Assembly (NCBI GenBank): GCA_934229725.1
Contig: CAKQDX010000012.1
Span: 1 to 64,000, forward strand
Source: an uncultured Streptococcus sp.
GTDB taxonomy: Bacteria > Bacillota > Bacilli > Lactobacillales > Streptococcaceae
Reading direction: 5' to 3'
DNA length: 64,000 nt
Numbering within the stretch: the stretch's first letter is position 1; each line of letters begins with the position of its first letter. Of the stretch, positions 17,052-24,021 are shown one piece after another. The position numbers and the translations under genes were made by a program. The notes beneath the pieces were generated by a model, which was not told the origin of the DNA, made no database searches, and saw only the letters and a program-made list of their open reading frames with translations.

Positions 17052-17231
17052 TTACATAATAGCACAGACAGGTAAATATACCATGGGATAGGCTTCACCG
17101 CTTCGATATCTAGTTGGTGATACCCAACCGTCTTTAAGGGGGTCACCCTCCTTGTTATTCACATTTGGCATAAGACAAACAGCACCACCTTGAATTACTT
17201 CAAGGTCGTTATGAGTTAATTTTGTAAACAT
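17052..17231 (-). CDS. Double-glycine leader peptide, YLPVC family, copy 2
   Basis: A 59-residue peptide with leader MFTKLTHNDLEVIQGG and core beginning AVCLMPNVNNKEGDPL and ending GEAYPMVYLPVCAIM. It is about 70 percent identical by eye to copy 1 and shares its C-terminal 14 residues with it. AAGGAG lies 8 nt before the ATG. It is the third gene of the 17903-17052 operon, 28 bp after the immunity-like gene. The DNA around its stop (from 16991) closely matches that at 14479, so the peptide and its flank were duplicated. Function not recognised. Confidence 0.75.
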   Translation of the reverse strand: MFTKLTHNDLEVIQGGAVCLMPNVNNKEGDPLKDGWVSPTRYRSGEAYPMVYLPVCAIM

Positions 17232-17259
17232 TGCTTATACTCCTTATTTTGTCAATTAC

Positions 17260-17652
17260 TTACTTCTCTATATTATGGTTGATATACTTGATGCCCAATA
17301 AAAATAGTACGAAACCCAATAATGAAAAAAAACCTACAAATATAGCGATAACTTTTTGATAATAGAAATCTGTTGTCAAAAAACGAAGGCAACTAAGTGT
17401 CAGTAACAAGAAACAAGCTAGGGAAGCTTTTAATTGATTTAACACAGTTGGTTCTTCTCTTCTTGTCATTATTTTTCGAATGAGCAATATATCAACCACA
17501 ACCACTAAGAGGGCTGCTACGATGTAGACCAATTGGAATACGGATGATAAGTTATGAAGTAATTGACTAAAAAAAAGTACCAGTAAGGATATGCTAACTA
17601 CTTGGGCAATGACAAATAGCACTATATCCCTTTTTGAAACTCTATGTGTCAT
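17260..17652 (-). CDS. Putative bacteriocin immunity membrane protein
   Basis: A 130-residue protein with four hydrophobic segments (IVLFVIAQVVSISLLVLFF, LVYIVAALLVVVVDILLI, LACFLLLTLSCLRFL and IFVGFFSLLGFVLFLLGI). The true start is the ATG at 17652, which follows TAAGGAG with about 7 nt spacing; longer readings upstream are out-of-frame translation of the bacteriocin gene. It lies 11 bp after the bacteriocin stop and 28 bp before the copy 2 peptide. Position and topology suggest self-immunity; sequence similarity to the 14831 protein is only general (paired helices, basic loops). Confidence 0.6.
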   Translation of the reverse strand: MTHRVSKRDIVLFVIAQVVSISLLVLFFSQLLHNLSSVFQLVYIVAALLVVVVDILLIRKIMTRREEPTVLNQLKASLACFLLLTLSCLRFLTTDFYYQKVIAIFVGFFSLLGFVLFLLGIKYINHNIEK

Positions 17653-17663
17653 TGCTGTTCTCC

Positions 17664-17903
17664 TTAACAGCCAAGTAAGGCTACTCCGCCTCCAATAGCT
17701 GCACCTACTGCACCAGTTCCAATTGCATACGGTCCAATGAAGAAAGCCGTTCCACCTGCAGCTGCAGAGAATCCTTCTGAAGCACCTACGGCGACAGAGG
17801 CCCCACACACTCCCCATCGTTCCCAATTGACTCGTCCTCCTTCAACACTAGCAAGTGTTTCAAGGTCGAGGGTGTTACAGCTTTCAATTGTTTGAGTTGC
17901 CAT
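17664..17903 (-). CDS. Class II bacteriocin precursor, GG leader
   Basis: A 79-residue precursor: leader MATQTIESCNTLDLETLASV then EGG, and a 56-residue core starting RVNWERWGVCGASVAVGASE and ending AIGGGVALLGC. It has two core Cys, one near each end, and several GxxxG motifs. An extra Cys in the leader (IESC) is unusual and would be removed on processing. AGGAGG precedes the ATG. It is the first gene of a three-gene operon under the BlpR-like promoter at 17942-18008. Only one bacteriocin is present in this unit, so it acts alone or pairs with a peptide from another unit. Confidence 0.82.
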   Translation of the reverse strand: MATQTIESCNTLDLETLASVEGGRVNWERWGVCGASVAVGASEGFSAAAGGTAFFIGPYAIGTGAVGAAIGGGVALLGC

Positions 17904-17941
17904 GACAAGACCTCCTTAAGTGATTTCTCAATCACATCCTT

Positions 17942-18008
17942 AGTATAGCACTCGGGGAGTTGTTTGGAAGCAAGCGTCCCAAAAAGTGGCTATATGTCCC
18001 GAACGGTA
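17942..18008 (-). promoter_or_regulatory. BlpR/ComE-like direct-repeat promoter C
   Basis: Minus-strand repeats ACCGTTCGGGACA and ACTTTTTGGGACG with 20 bp period (17972-18008), then TATACT (17942-17947) 24 bp downstream, ahead of the 17903 bacteriocin. Confidence 0.7.
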
Positions 18009-18047
18009 AAAAAATATAAAAGACCACTTTAAGATGATAAAGTGATC
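18006..18047 (-). terminator. Terminator of the 18720-18088 operon
   Basis: On the minus strand GATCACTTTA (18047-18038), loop TCATCT, TAAAGTGGTC (18031-18022), then TTTTATATTTTTTT. It separates this operon from promoter C. Confidence 0.8.
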
Positions 18048-18087
18048 TTAATAGTCATTATCGAATAAGAACCTTGATTTCAACTTC

Positions 18088-18276
18088 CTACATAAGAACA
18101 CAGATAGGAAGATATACCATCGGATAGGCTTCGCCACTTCGATATCTAGGTGGCGATACCCTACCGTCTATAAAGGGGTCGTAGCTACCACCAGCTTTAT
18201 TATTTGTTCTAGGCATAATACAAGATACTCCACCTTGGATGGTTTCAAGGTCGTTATATGTTAGTTCTGTAATCAT
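18088..18276 (-). CDS. Double-glycine leader peptide, YLPVC family, copy 3
   Basis: A 62-residue peptide with leader MITELTYNDLETIQGG and core VSCIMPRTNNKAGGSYDPFI through PPRYRSGEAYPMVYLPICVLM. The two Cys, the NNK motif, the RYRSGEAYP segment and the YLPxC tail are shared with copies 1 and 2; a four-residue insertion follows NNKAG. GGGGAG lies about 8 nt before the ATG. It is the last gene of the BlpK-like operon. As in the other copies, it follows a bacteriocin gene and a membrane protein gene. Confidence 0.75.
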   Translation of the reverse strand: MITELTYNDLETIQGGVSCIMPRTNNKAGGSYDPFIDGRVSPPRYRSGEAYPMVYLPICVLM

Positions 18277-18399
18277 TAGTTAACTCCCCATCTACATAAA
18301 AATAAACTATTTGTTCAAAGAAAATAACACTATCTTATAAACAAATTATTAAAAATTGTTATGAAAATACCCGTATATGTTCAAGATGATTTTTTATGT

Positions 18400-18474
18400 T
18401 TATTTTTTATTGACCTTGTTGAAAAAGATATTACCTAACAAAGCAACAACAAAACCTATAATAAAATATACCAT
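18400..18474 (-). CDS. 24-residue single-pass membrane peptide
   Basis: The ORF encodes MVYFIIGFVVALLGNIFF followed by NKVNKK: one hydrophobic helix with a basic tail. It begins 3 nt after the BlpK-like stop and has GGTGGAG 7 nt before the ATG, so it is likely translated. It occupies the immunity-gene slot of this operon, but at 24 residues it is far smaller than its counterparts. It may be an immunity micropeptide or a remnant of one. Too short for routine gene calling. Confidence 0.5.
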   Translation of the reverse strand: MVYFIIGFVVALLGNIFFNKVNKK

Positions 18475-18477
18475 AGA

Positions 18478-18720
18478 TTAGCTCCACCAGCAGGTTGCTC
18501 CATAGGCAACAGCACCACCTGCACCACCTAGAACACCACCAGCTAGATAACCAGGAACTGAGCCTACAACTGGTAAAACTACATTACCTCCAAACGCTCC
18601 TCCGATAGCTCCTTGAACAGTCGCTCCACCTGCGCCTCTCCAACTACAGCCACCTCCTTCAACACTAGCAAGTGTTTCGAGGTCAAGGGTGTTAAAGTTT
18701 TCAATTGTTTGAGTTGCCAT
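18478..18720 (-). CDS. BlpK-like class II bacteriocin precursor
   Basis: An 80-residue precursor with leader MATQTIENFNTLDLETLASV then EGG and a 57-residue core starting GCSWRGAGGATVQGAIGGAF and ending GGAVAYGATCWWS. The GCSW start and YGATCWW end, each carrying one Cys, resemble pneumococcal BlpK from memory. The ATG at 18720 follows AAGGAGG; a longer in-frame start at 18759 lacks a site and lies in the leader. Its promoter keeps TATACT and the leader hairpin found in the other units, but the BlpR-like repeats are not recognisable. Confidence 0.82.
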   Translation of the reverse strand: MATQTIENFNTLDLETLASVEGGGCSWRGAGGATVQGAIGGAFGGNVVLPVVGSVPGYLAGGVLGGAGGAVAYGATCWWS

Positions 18721-18769
18721 GGCAACTACCTCCTTAAATGTTATTGTGTGATCTCTCAATCACACTTTT

Positions 18770-18840
18770 AGTATAGTACTCGGAGAGTTGTGATGTCAGA
18801 GAAACAATATCCATAAATATCATTTCTCAATTGACGCAAC
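18770..18840 (-). promoter_or_regulatory. Promoter of the BlpK-like gene with altered operator
   Basis: TATACT (18770-18775) and the leader hairpin GTGTGAT / ATCACAC match the BlpR-class promoters, but where the GGGACG repeats should be there is instead an inverted repeat GAGAAA ... TTTCTC at about 18800-18828. BlpR control may be lost or changed. Confidence 0.45.
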
Positions 18841-18877
18841 TCATCCAATTCCTAGATGATTACTGACAGGAATCTTC

Positions 18878-19045
18878 CTATTTTTTGAGTTGTTCCCATT
18901 TGCTAAAAATCAGACTATAAGTGATTAATGCCAACCCCACCAAATTAATGATATGATGAACAAAATCTAAATTTCTAAAAAGGTTAGCAATACCAAATCC
19001 TAAAAGGAAAATGGCTAGTAGATACATTTTTTTATCTTTAAGCAT
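18878..19045 (-). CDS. Small membrane protein, probable immunity
   Basis: A 55-residue protein starting MLKDKKMYLLAIFLLGFGIA, with two short hydrophobic helices (the second IINLVGLALITYSLIF) and a basic C-terminus. It lies 15 bp downstream of the ComR-boxed bacteriocin gene at 19061-19240 and shares its transcript. AGGTGACT lies just before the ATG as a weak ribosome site. Context suggests an immunity protein for that bacteriocin; no family recognised. Confidence 0.55.
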   Translation of the reverse strand: MLKDKKMYLLAIFLLGFGIANLFRNLDFVHHIINLVGLALITYSLIFSKWEQLKK

Positions 19046-19060
19046 AGAGTCACCTAAATA

Positions 19061-19240
19061 TTAGCAGAATGTGGCATAACCAACCAAAGCTCCTCCCCAG
19101 TAACCTACTGGGCCTCCTGCTGATCCTACTAGAGCAGATCCGATTGTGCCGGCATAACACTTAACCCATCCGCCACCTTCAACGTTTGCAAGTGCCTCGA
19201 GATCGAGTGTTTCAAAATTGTTCATTGTTTGTGTTGTCAT
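19061..19240 (-). CDS. Bacteriocin precursor under a ComR-type promoter
   Basis: A 59-residue precursor: leader MTTQTMNNFETLDLEALANV then EGG, and a 36-residue core that starts GWVKCYAGTIGSALVGSAGG and ends YWGGALVGYATFC. Two Cys flank a GxxxG-rich core, so a single disulfide is likely. TAGGAGG lies before the ATG. Unlike the other island genes it has a perfect ComR-like palindrome rather than BlpR-like repeats. It is followed by an immunity-like gene at 18878-19045. It is too short for common length cut-offs and may be missed in routine annotation. Confidence 0.82.
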   Translation of the reverse strand: MTTQTMNNFETLDLEALANVEGGGWVKCYAGTIGSALVGSAGGPVGYWGGALVGYATFC

Positions 19241-19294
19241 TCTAACAACCTCCTAAAATATTATTTTTAGCTTTTTCTCTCAAGCTATGGTTTT

Positions 19295-19342
19295 ATTATA
19301 AGTTGTAGGCCAACAAAAAAGTAGTGACATAAATGTCACTAC
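19295..19342 (-). promoter_or_regulatory. ComR-box promoter 1
   Basis: A perfect palindrome GTAGTGACAT-N2-ATGTCACTAC (19321-19342) contains the GACA/TGTC core of the ComR box. On the minus strand it is followed at once by a T tract (19315-19320) and, 21 bp from the TAGTGACAT arm, by TATAAT (19295-19300). Palindrome, T tract and -10 in this order are the known architecture of ComR-activated promoters in the salivarius group. Confidence 0.78.
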
Positions 19343-19398
19343 TCGATTTTGATTTTTAAGAAATCTTTTCGAATATAGAAGCTATGGTCTAGATTAGC

Positions 19399-21144
19399 TT
19401 AGGCTCTTTCCATTGCGCCTGCTTGTAGGCTGTACATCTTGTGGTAGGTGCCGCCGAGGGCTAAGAGCTCCTCGTGGCTACCGTGTTCGATGATGCGGCC
19501 CTTGTCTAAAACATAGATGCAGTTGGCATCTTGTATAGTCGATAGGCGGTGGGCAATGGCAATGGTTGTACGTCCTTGACGCATTTTTGCTAGAGAGTTT
19601 TGAACAATAGCCTCTGTCTCCGAATCAATATTAGCGGTAGCTTCATCCAAAATTAAGATTTTAGGCTGGCTAGCAACGGTCCTAGCAAAGGCTAGAAGCT
19701 GACGTTGACCGGTTGAAAAACTTGAACCTCGTTCGGAAACTGGAGCATCATAACCTTCTGGAAGTTTGTCGATAAAGTGGTTGGCATCCACAAACTCAGC
19801 AGCAGCTTTGATCTCTTCATCAGTTAAATCTTGATACATGGCAATATTGGATTTGATTGTACCATGATAGAGAAAGGGTTCCTGAAGGACAAGACCAATG
19901 TTCTTACGCAGCTCTGCCTGACTATAATCGCGAATATCTACACCGTCAAGAAGAACTCGACCTGATTGGAACTCATAAAAACGCATGAAAACGTTGATAA
20001 TAGAGGATTTTCCAGAACCTGTAGAACCGACAAAAGCGATGGTTTCTCCTTTATTGACAGAAAAGGAAATATTATCCAAAATCTGGTGCTTACCGTCATA
20101 AGAGAAGGAGACATTTTCAAAGCGAATATCCCCCTCGGTAACCTTGGCATCTGTGTCTCGCTGCTCAGGCTCATAGGTGCGCTCATCAATCAAGGCAAAG
20201 ACCCGACCGGCTGAGACCATAGAGGTTTGCAAGGTTGAGAAGTTTTGTGTCACTTCAATCAAGGGATCAAAGAGGCGGTTAATGTACTGGATAAAGGCAT
20301 ACATGGTCCCCGCTGTGATACCCAGATAGATGCCACGATAGCCAAAATAAGCCATGAGAACAGCATAGCCCATGAGCTTCAGTAAGCTCATGGCTGGGCG
20401 TAGAAAGAGAGAATCCAGTGACATGGAACGGCTGGCGTAAATCAGGTGCTCCTCATTGATGGCATCAAACTCTTTTTTGAGGCGTTTCTCTTGGTTGAAG
20501 GCCTGAATGATGCGAATCCCTTCGATACTCTCTGACAGTTTGGCATTTATATCCGAAAGCAAGGCTCTGGTCTTTTCAATGATGACTACTGATTTCTTGC
20601 GGTAGAGGTTAACCAAAAGGACAATCAAAGGAAGAAAGAGGACAATAAGCCCGGTTAGACGAATGTCCAAGATCATCATAGTGTATAGAGTGGTAACAAA
20701 GATAAAGATAGCTGAAATAAAACTAGACAGAATTCCTGAGAACATCTCGCTAATAGTCTCTGTATCATTGGTTAAGCGAGAAACGATAGAGCCCGCTGGA
20801 GTCTTGTCAAAGTAAGACATACCCAGTTTCTCCATATTGGCAAAGGCATCTCGGCGAATATCCCTGACAATACTGTAGGACACACGCGCAAAAAAGAGAT
20901 TTCCCAAATACTGGATTAGCGTCTGCAAAAGGTAAAATCCATAGTAACCAATCAGAATCAAGCTTGCCGCCTGATTCATATCATGAAGATAGTGGTCGAT
21001 AAAATAAGAGGCCACAAGGGGAATGATACTTTTGATAACCGTTGTGGACAAGAGAAAGGCCAAAGCTAGAAAGGTCAGGAATTTGTAAGGCTTGAGATAG
21101 GTCAAGAGACGCTTAAACACAGACCATTGGTTTTGATTAGGCAT
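19399..21144 (-). CDS. ABC exporter subunit with canonical ATP site (heterodimer partner 2)
   Basis: A 581-residue exporter half: six membrane helices (1-310) then a nucleotide-binding domain with Walker A GSTGSGKSS, Walker B ILILDEAT with catalytic Glu, and H-loop IAHRLS. Its signature motif is FSTGQ instead of LSGGQ. The partner gene has the mirror defects, so the two should form an asymmetric heterodimer of the LmrCD/BmrCD/TM287-288 type, usually multidrug exporters. It lacks an N-terminal C39 peptidase domain, so it is not the bacteriocin processing exporter. GGAGGAG precedes the ATG; it overlaps the upstream gene by 8 nt. Confidence 0.9.
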   Translation of the reverse strand: MPNQNQWSVFKRLLTYLKPYKFLTFLALAFLLSTTVIKSIIPLVASYFIDHYLHDMNQAASLILIGYYGFYLLQTLIQYLGNLFFARVSYSIVRDIRRDAFANMEKLGMSYFDKTPAGSIVSRLTNDTETISEMFSGILSSFISAIFIFVTTLYTMMILDIRLTGLIVLFLPLIVLLVNLYRKKSVVIIEKTRALLSDINAKLSESIEGIRIIQAFNQEKRLKKEFDAINEEHLIYASRSMSLDSLFLRPAMSLLKLMGYAVLMAYFGYRGIYLGITAGTMYAFIQYINRLFDPLIEVTQNFSTLQTSMVSAGRVFALIDERTYEPEQRDTDAKVTEGDIRFENVSFSYDGKHQILDNISFSVNKGETIAFVGSTGSGKSSIINVFMRFYEFQSGRVLLDGVDIRDYSQAELRKNIGLVLQEPFLYHGTIKSNIAMYQDLTDEEIKAAAEFVDANHFIDKLPEGYDAPVSERGSSFSTGQRQLLAFARTVASQPKILILDEATANIDSETEAIVQNSLAKMRQGRTTIAIAHRLSTIQDANCIYVLDKGRIIEHGSHEELLALGGTYHKMYSLQAGAMERA

Positions 21145-22894
21145 GAGCTTCTCCTCCTTCCATTTCTAACTGTTGAGACTCATAGGTCTTGGCATACCAA
21201 CCACCCTGAGCTAGCAAGTCCTCATGACGGCCACGTTCAATGATGCGACCATCCTGCATGACTAAGATGAGGTCAGCGTGCACCACCGCACTCAGACGAT
21301 GAGCGGTAATGATAGTCGTCTTGTCCTTACGGGTATGTTTAAGATTGTCAATAATAGCATATTCTGTCTTGGCGTCCACTGCCGATAGGGAGTCGTCCAA
21401 AATCAAAATATCTGGATCCAAAATCATGGCCCGACTCATGGCCAGACGTTGTTTTTGACCACCTGATAGGCTGACACCCTTTTCACCAATGACTGTCTCA
21501 AATCCTTCAGGCATATCCTTGATATCATCGTAAACTTGAGCTAACTTAGTTGCTTCTTCCACCTTGTCAATGGAGAGGTCGGGATTACCAAAGCGGACAT
21601 TGTCTATAATAGAACTAGCAAAAAGAAACTGGTCTTGAGGAACATAACCCATCAAGCTACGCAAGTCTGATAGGCGATAGTCTCGGATGTCATGACCATT
21701 CAAATAGATGGCTCCTTGATTGACATCGTGCTCTCGCAAGAGCAACTTGACAAGGGCTGTCTTCCCTGAGCCAGTCTGTCCAACCAAACCAAGGGTTTGT
21801 CCCTTGTCCAAGGTAAAATGAATATCGCGCAAAGTATCCTCATCCTCAAAAGCAAAGCGGTCAATCGCATATTCTAAACGACCATTTTCAATACTTGGAA
21901 GAGGATGCGCAGGATCTTGAACATCTGATTCCTGCTCTAAAAGAGTCTCTATACGTTGGTAGGACACATTTCCCCTTTGTGTGATATTAAAGAGGAAGCC
22001 AATGGCCATCAAAGGCCAAACCAGCATGTCCAAATAAGTAATAAAGGTGACCAAATTTCCGACTGTTATCTGACCAGCCTGAATCATAAATGCTCCGACA
22101 AGAAGGGTTAAAACATAAGATGAGCCAACAAAGAGCAGGACCAAGGGATCAAACAGACTGTCATACTTCATGGTATGCATATTCTTTTTGAAGGTCATCT
22201 TATTGGTCTCTTGGAAAGATTGGAGCTCTGCTTCCTGATAGCCAAAAGACTTGGTTACCTTGATACCCGACACCGACTCTTGAACCTTATTATTAAGTTC
22301 TGAAAAGGCTGCCTGAGATTCGCCAAAAGCTTTATGAGTCTTTCGTCCCAAACGACTAGTCGCAAAAGCCATGAAGGGTAGGGGTAAGACAGCCACCAGT
22401 GTCATCTGCCAGGAAATGCTGAAGAACATGGTGATTAGGGTTACCAAGGCTGTGATAGACGCATCCACGGCTGACATAACACCCCCACCAGCCAAGCGGG
22501 TTAAAGAGTTGATATCATTGGTTGCATGGGCCATGAGATCTCCAGTTCGGTACTTCTGGTAAAAAGAAGGCGACATTTTGGTAAAATGCTCAAAAAGGCG
22601 TGAACGCATAATCTGACCCAGGCGATAAGAAGTCGCCAAGATGTACATGCGCCAAACATAACGCAAATAGTACATCCCCAAAGCTGCCAAAAGCAAATAA
22701 ACGAGATTCAAAAGCAGAATCTGATTGGTCAATTTTCCCGATGTGATAGCATCAATGACCCGCCCCATAACCATAGGAGGAATCAGATTGAGAACCGAAA
22801 CCAGACTCAGTGCCAAAATTCCGACAATATAACGGCGTTTTTCTAACTTGAAAAACCACCAAAGTTTTGCAATGATTGATTCTTTAAAAGACAA
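21137..22894 (-). CDS. ABC exporter subunit with degenerate ATP site (heterodimer partner 1)
   Basis: A 585-residue exporter half with six membrane helices and a nucleotide-binding domain: Walker A GQTGSGKTA, signature LSGGQKQR, Walker B ILILDDSL in which the catalytic Glu is Asp, H-loop TAHRLS. With its partner it makes one consensus and one degenerate site. I chose the TTG at 22894 as start because AGGAGG lies 6 nt before it; the ATG at 22918 would place that site inside the gene as Arg-Arg. Likely a drug or lipid exporter; the substrate cannot be told from sequence. Confidence 0.88.
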   Translation of the reverse strand: MSFKESIIAKLWWFFKLEKRRYIVGILALSLVSVLNLIPPMVMGRVIDAITSGKLTNQILLLNLVYLLLAALGMYYLRYVWRMYILATSYRLGQIMRSRLFEHFTKMSPSFYQKYRTGDLMAHATNDINSLTRLAGGGVMSAVDASITALVTLITMFFSISWQMTLVAVLPLPFMAFATSRLGRKTHKAFGESQAAFSELNNKVQESVSGIKVTKSFGYQEAELQSFQETNKMTFKKNMHTMKYDSLFDPLVLLFVGSSYVLTLLVGAFMIQAGQITVGNLVTFITYLDMLVWPLMAIGFLFNITQRGNVSYQRIETLLEQESDVQDPAHPLPSIENGRLEYAIDRFAFEDEDTLRDIHFTLDKGQTLGLVGQTGSGKTALVKLLLREHDVNQGAIYLNGHDIRDYRLSDLRSLMGYVPQDQFLFASSIIDNVRFGNPDLSIDKVEEATKLAQVYDDIKDMPEGFETVIGEKGVSLSGGQKQRLAMSRAMILDPDILILDDSLSAVDAKTEYAIIDNLKHTRKDKTTIITAHRLSAVVHADLILVMQDGRIIERGRHEDLLAQGGWYAKTYESQQLEMEGGEAHA

Positions 22895-22943
22895 GTTACT
22901 CCTCCTATCCTTACACATGGGCGATTATAAGTCTAACGACAGC

Positions 22944-23390
22944 TTACTTCCAATAGCGGTAGATTGTCCCATCTTCTAGCTCAAAATAGCCAATATAAGT
23001 CAGTTTCCCAAAGTCAGTAGATTCTGGTAATTGATAGGCAAAGGAGTCAAAATTATAGACCTTGTGCCCACCATCCATAGAGTATCTCTCCTTGTCATGA
23101 ATGACTGACGCATCCTTCTTAGGACTCCAAATGCGTCTAATGTCATCAGATGTCTTATACTCTCTGACGAAATTGTACAATTCGAAGTTGGTTGCCTCAC
23201 TGAGATAGCGACCATCGGTGTTATAATTAGCAACCTGACGTTCTCTCTTTATCTCAGGAAAATTCCAAACCTGCCCTATTTCTCGCATAATATCGGCATC
23301 ACGTCCGCTTTGATAAGCATCTGCTTTAACCGTTGGCATCGTTGCTCCTAGTGTCAATACGGTGACTACTGTCATCATTAAGTGTTTCAT
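22944..23390 (-). CDS. Secreted protein of unknown function
   Basis: A 148-residue protein with a signal peptide (about 1-24, cleavage near VKADA). The mature part is about 124 residues, charged and aromatic-rich (RRIWSPKKDASVIHDKERYS, IGYFELEDGTIYRYWK), with no Cys, no membrane segment and no motif I know. It is followed 26 bp later by the ABC exporter pair, so co-transcription is possible but no functional link is evident. GGAGAAACA precedes the ATG. Confidence 0.7.
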   Translation of the reverse strand: MKHLMMTVVTVLTLGATMPTVKADAYQSGRDADIMREIGQVWNFPEIKRERQVANYNTDGRYLSEATNFELYNFVREYKTSDDIRRIWSPKKDASVIHDKERYSMDGGHKVYNFDSFAYQLPESTDFGKLTYIGYFELEDGTIYRYWK

Positions 23391-23462
23391 TGTTTCTCCA
23401 AAAGTGTTTATTCATTTTTCCCTCTTTTGAAAGTGTTGTATTTGTATGATAGAAAATAAGCG

Positions 23463-23491
23463 AAACCTGAGACTCAAAGGGCCTCAGGTTT
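23463..23491 (-). terminator. Terminator downstream of the vanZ-like gene
   Basis: Stem AAACCTGAG / CTCAGGTTT just after the stop at 23493; T-rich sequence on both sides, so it may act in both directions. Confidence 0.7.
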
Positions 23492-23492
23492 T

Positions 23493-24020
23493 TTACTCTT
23501 TAAAATGCGTTTGAATCAGTTTGACAAGGAGGCGGTAAGCAGCTAGTGCCAGCAAACCTCCTAAAGTATTGGTCCATAAATCATCTAGCTCAAAGACACG
23601 ATTAGCATCAATAAGAAGGTCTAGAATGACTTGTCCAACCTCAATCGTCAAAGACATAACAAATGTCGCTATAAGTACCTTTTTCCAAGACCTGAATCTT
23701 GGACACAAGGCTAAAAGCCCTAAAATCAGCGGACTCAGCAAGAAAATATTGGTCACATTTTGCCCAAGGACAAAGACAATTTCCTTAAGACTATCCAATT
23801 GATTAAAATTTGTCAGACTGTTGAGGGGTGTCAAAAGCACCACTACCCGACCAAAATGTTGAATACCAGGAGTTTCAACGCCTTCAACTAGCCCGTACTG
23901 GGGTGTCCAACATAGGAACACTAAACAAAGGAGATAGGCACAAACTAATATTCGGCTTACCTGTCTTCCTTTTGGTGTTAGTTCTCCATCCTTATCTACC
24001 CAAGTCTTAAGCTGAAACAT
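23493..24020 (-). CDS. VanZ-family membrane protein
   Basis: A 175-residue protein with four membrane helices typical of the VanZ-like family: VCAYLLCLVFLCWTPQ, then NQLDSLKEIVFVLGQNVTNI, FLLSPLILGLLALCP, and SLTIEVGQVILDLLIDANRV with the conserved NRVFELDDLWTNTLGG. VanZ gives low-level teicoplanin resistance in enterococci; most homologues are of unknown role. The start chosen is ATG 24020, adjacent to the rlmN stop (TAAG-ATG) with GAAGGTAAG upstream; longer readings overlap rlmN. It ends the yutD-rlmN-vanZ operon. Confidence 0.82.
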   Translation of the reverse strand: MFQLKTWVDKDGELTPKGRQVSRILVCAYLLCLVFLCWTPQYGLVEGVETPGIQHFGRVVVLLTPLNSLTNFNQLDSLKEIVFVLGQNVTNIFLLSPLILGLLALCPRFRSWKKVLIATFVMSLTIEVGQVILDLLIDANRVFELDDLWTNTLGGLLALAAYRLLVKLIQTHFKE

Positions 24021-24021
24021 C

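Noticed and set aside
17653..17826. N-terminal extension of the 17260 membrane protein rich in Cys, Arg and Trp
   Set aside because: It is an out-of-frame reading of the bacteriocin gene; the ATG at 17652 has a strong ribosome site.
13781..19345. CRISPR array suggested by repeated short sequences in the island
   Set aside because: The repeats are promoter boxes and leader codons of paralogous genes at uneven distances, with no regular spacers or cas genes.
19399..22894. The ABC pair as the exporter of the neighbouring bacteriocins
   Set aside because: Neither subunit has the N-terminal C39 peptidase domain needed to cleave double-glycine leaders, and the motif asymmetry is that of multidrug-type heterodimers.
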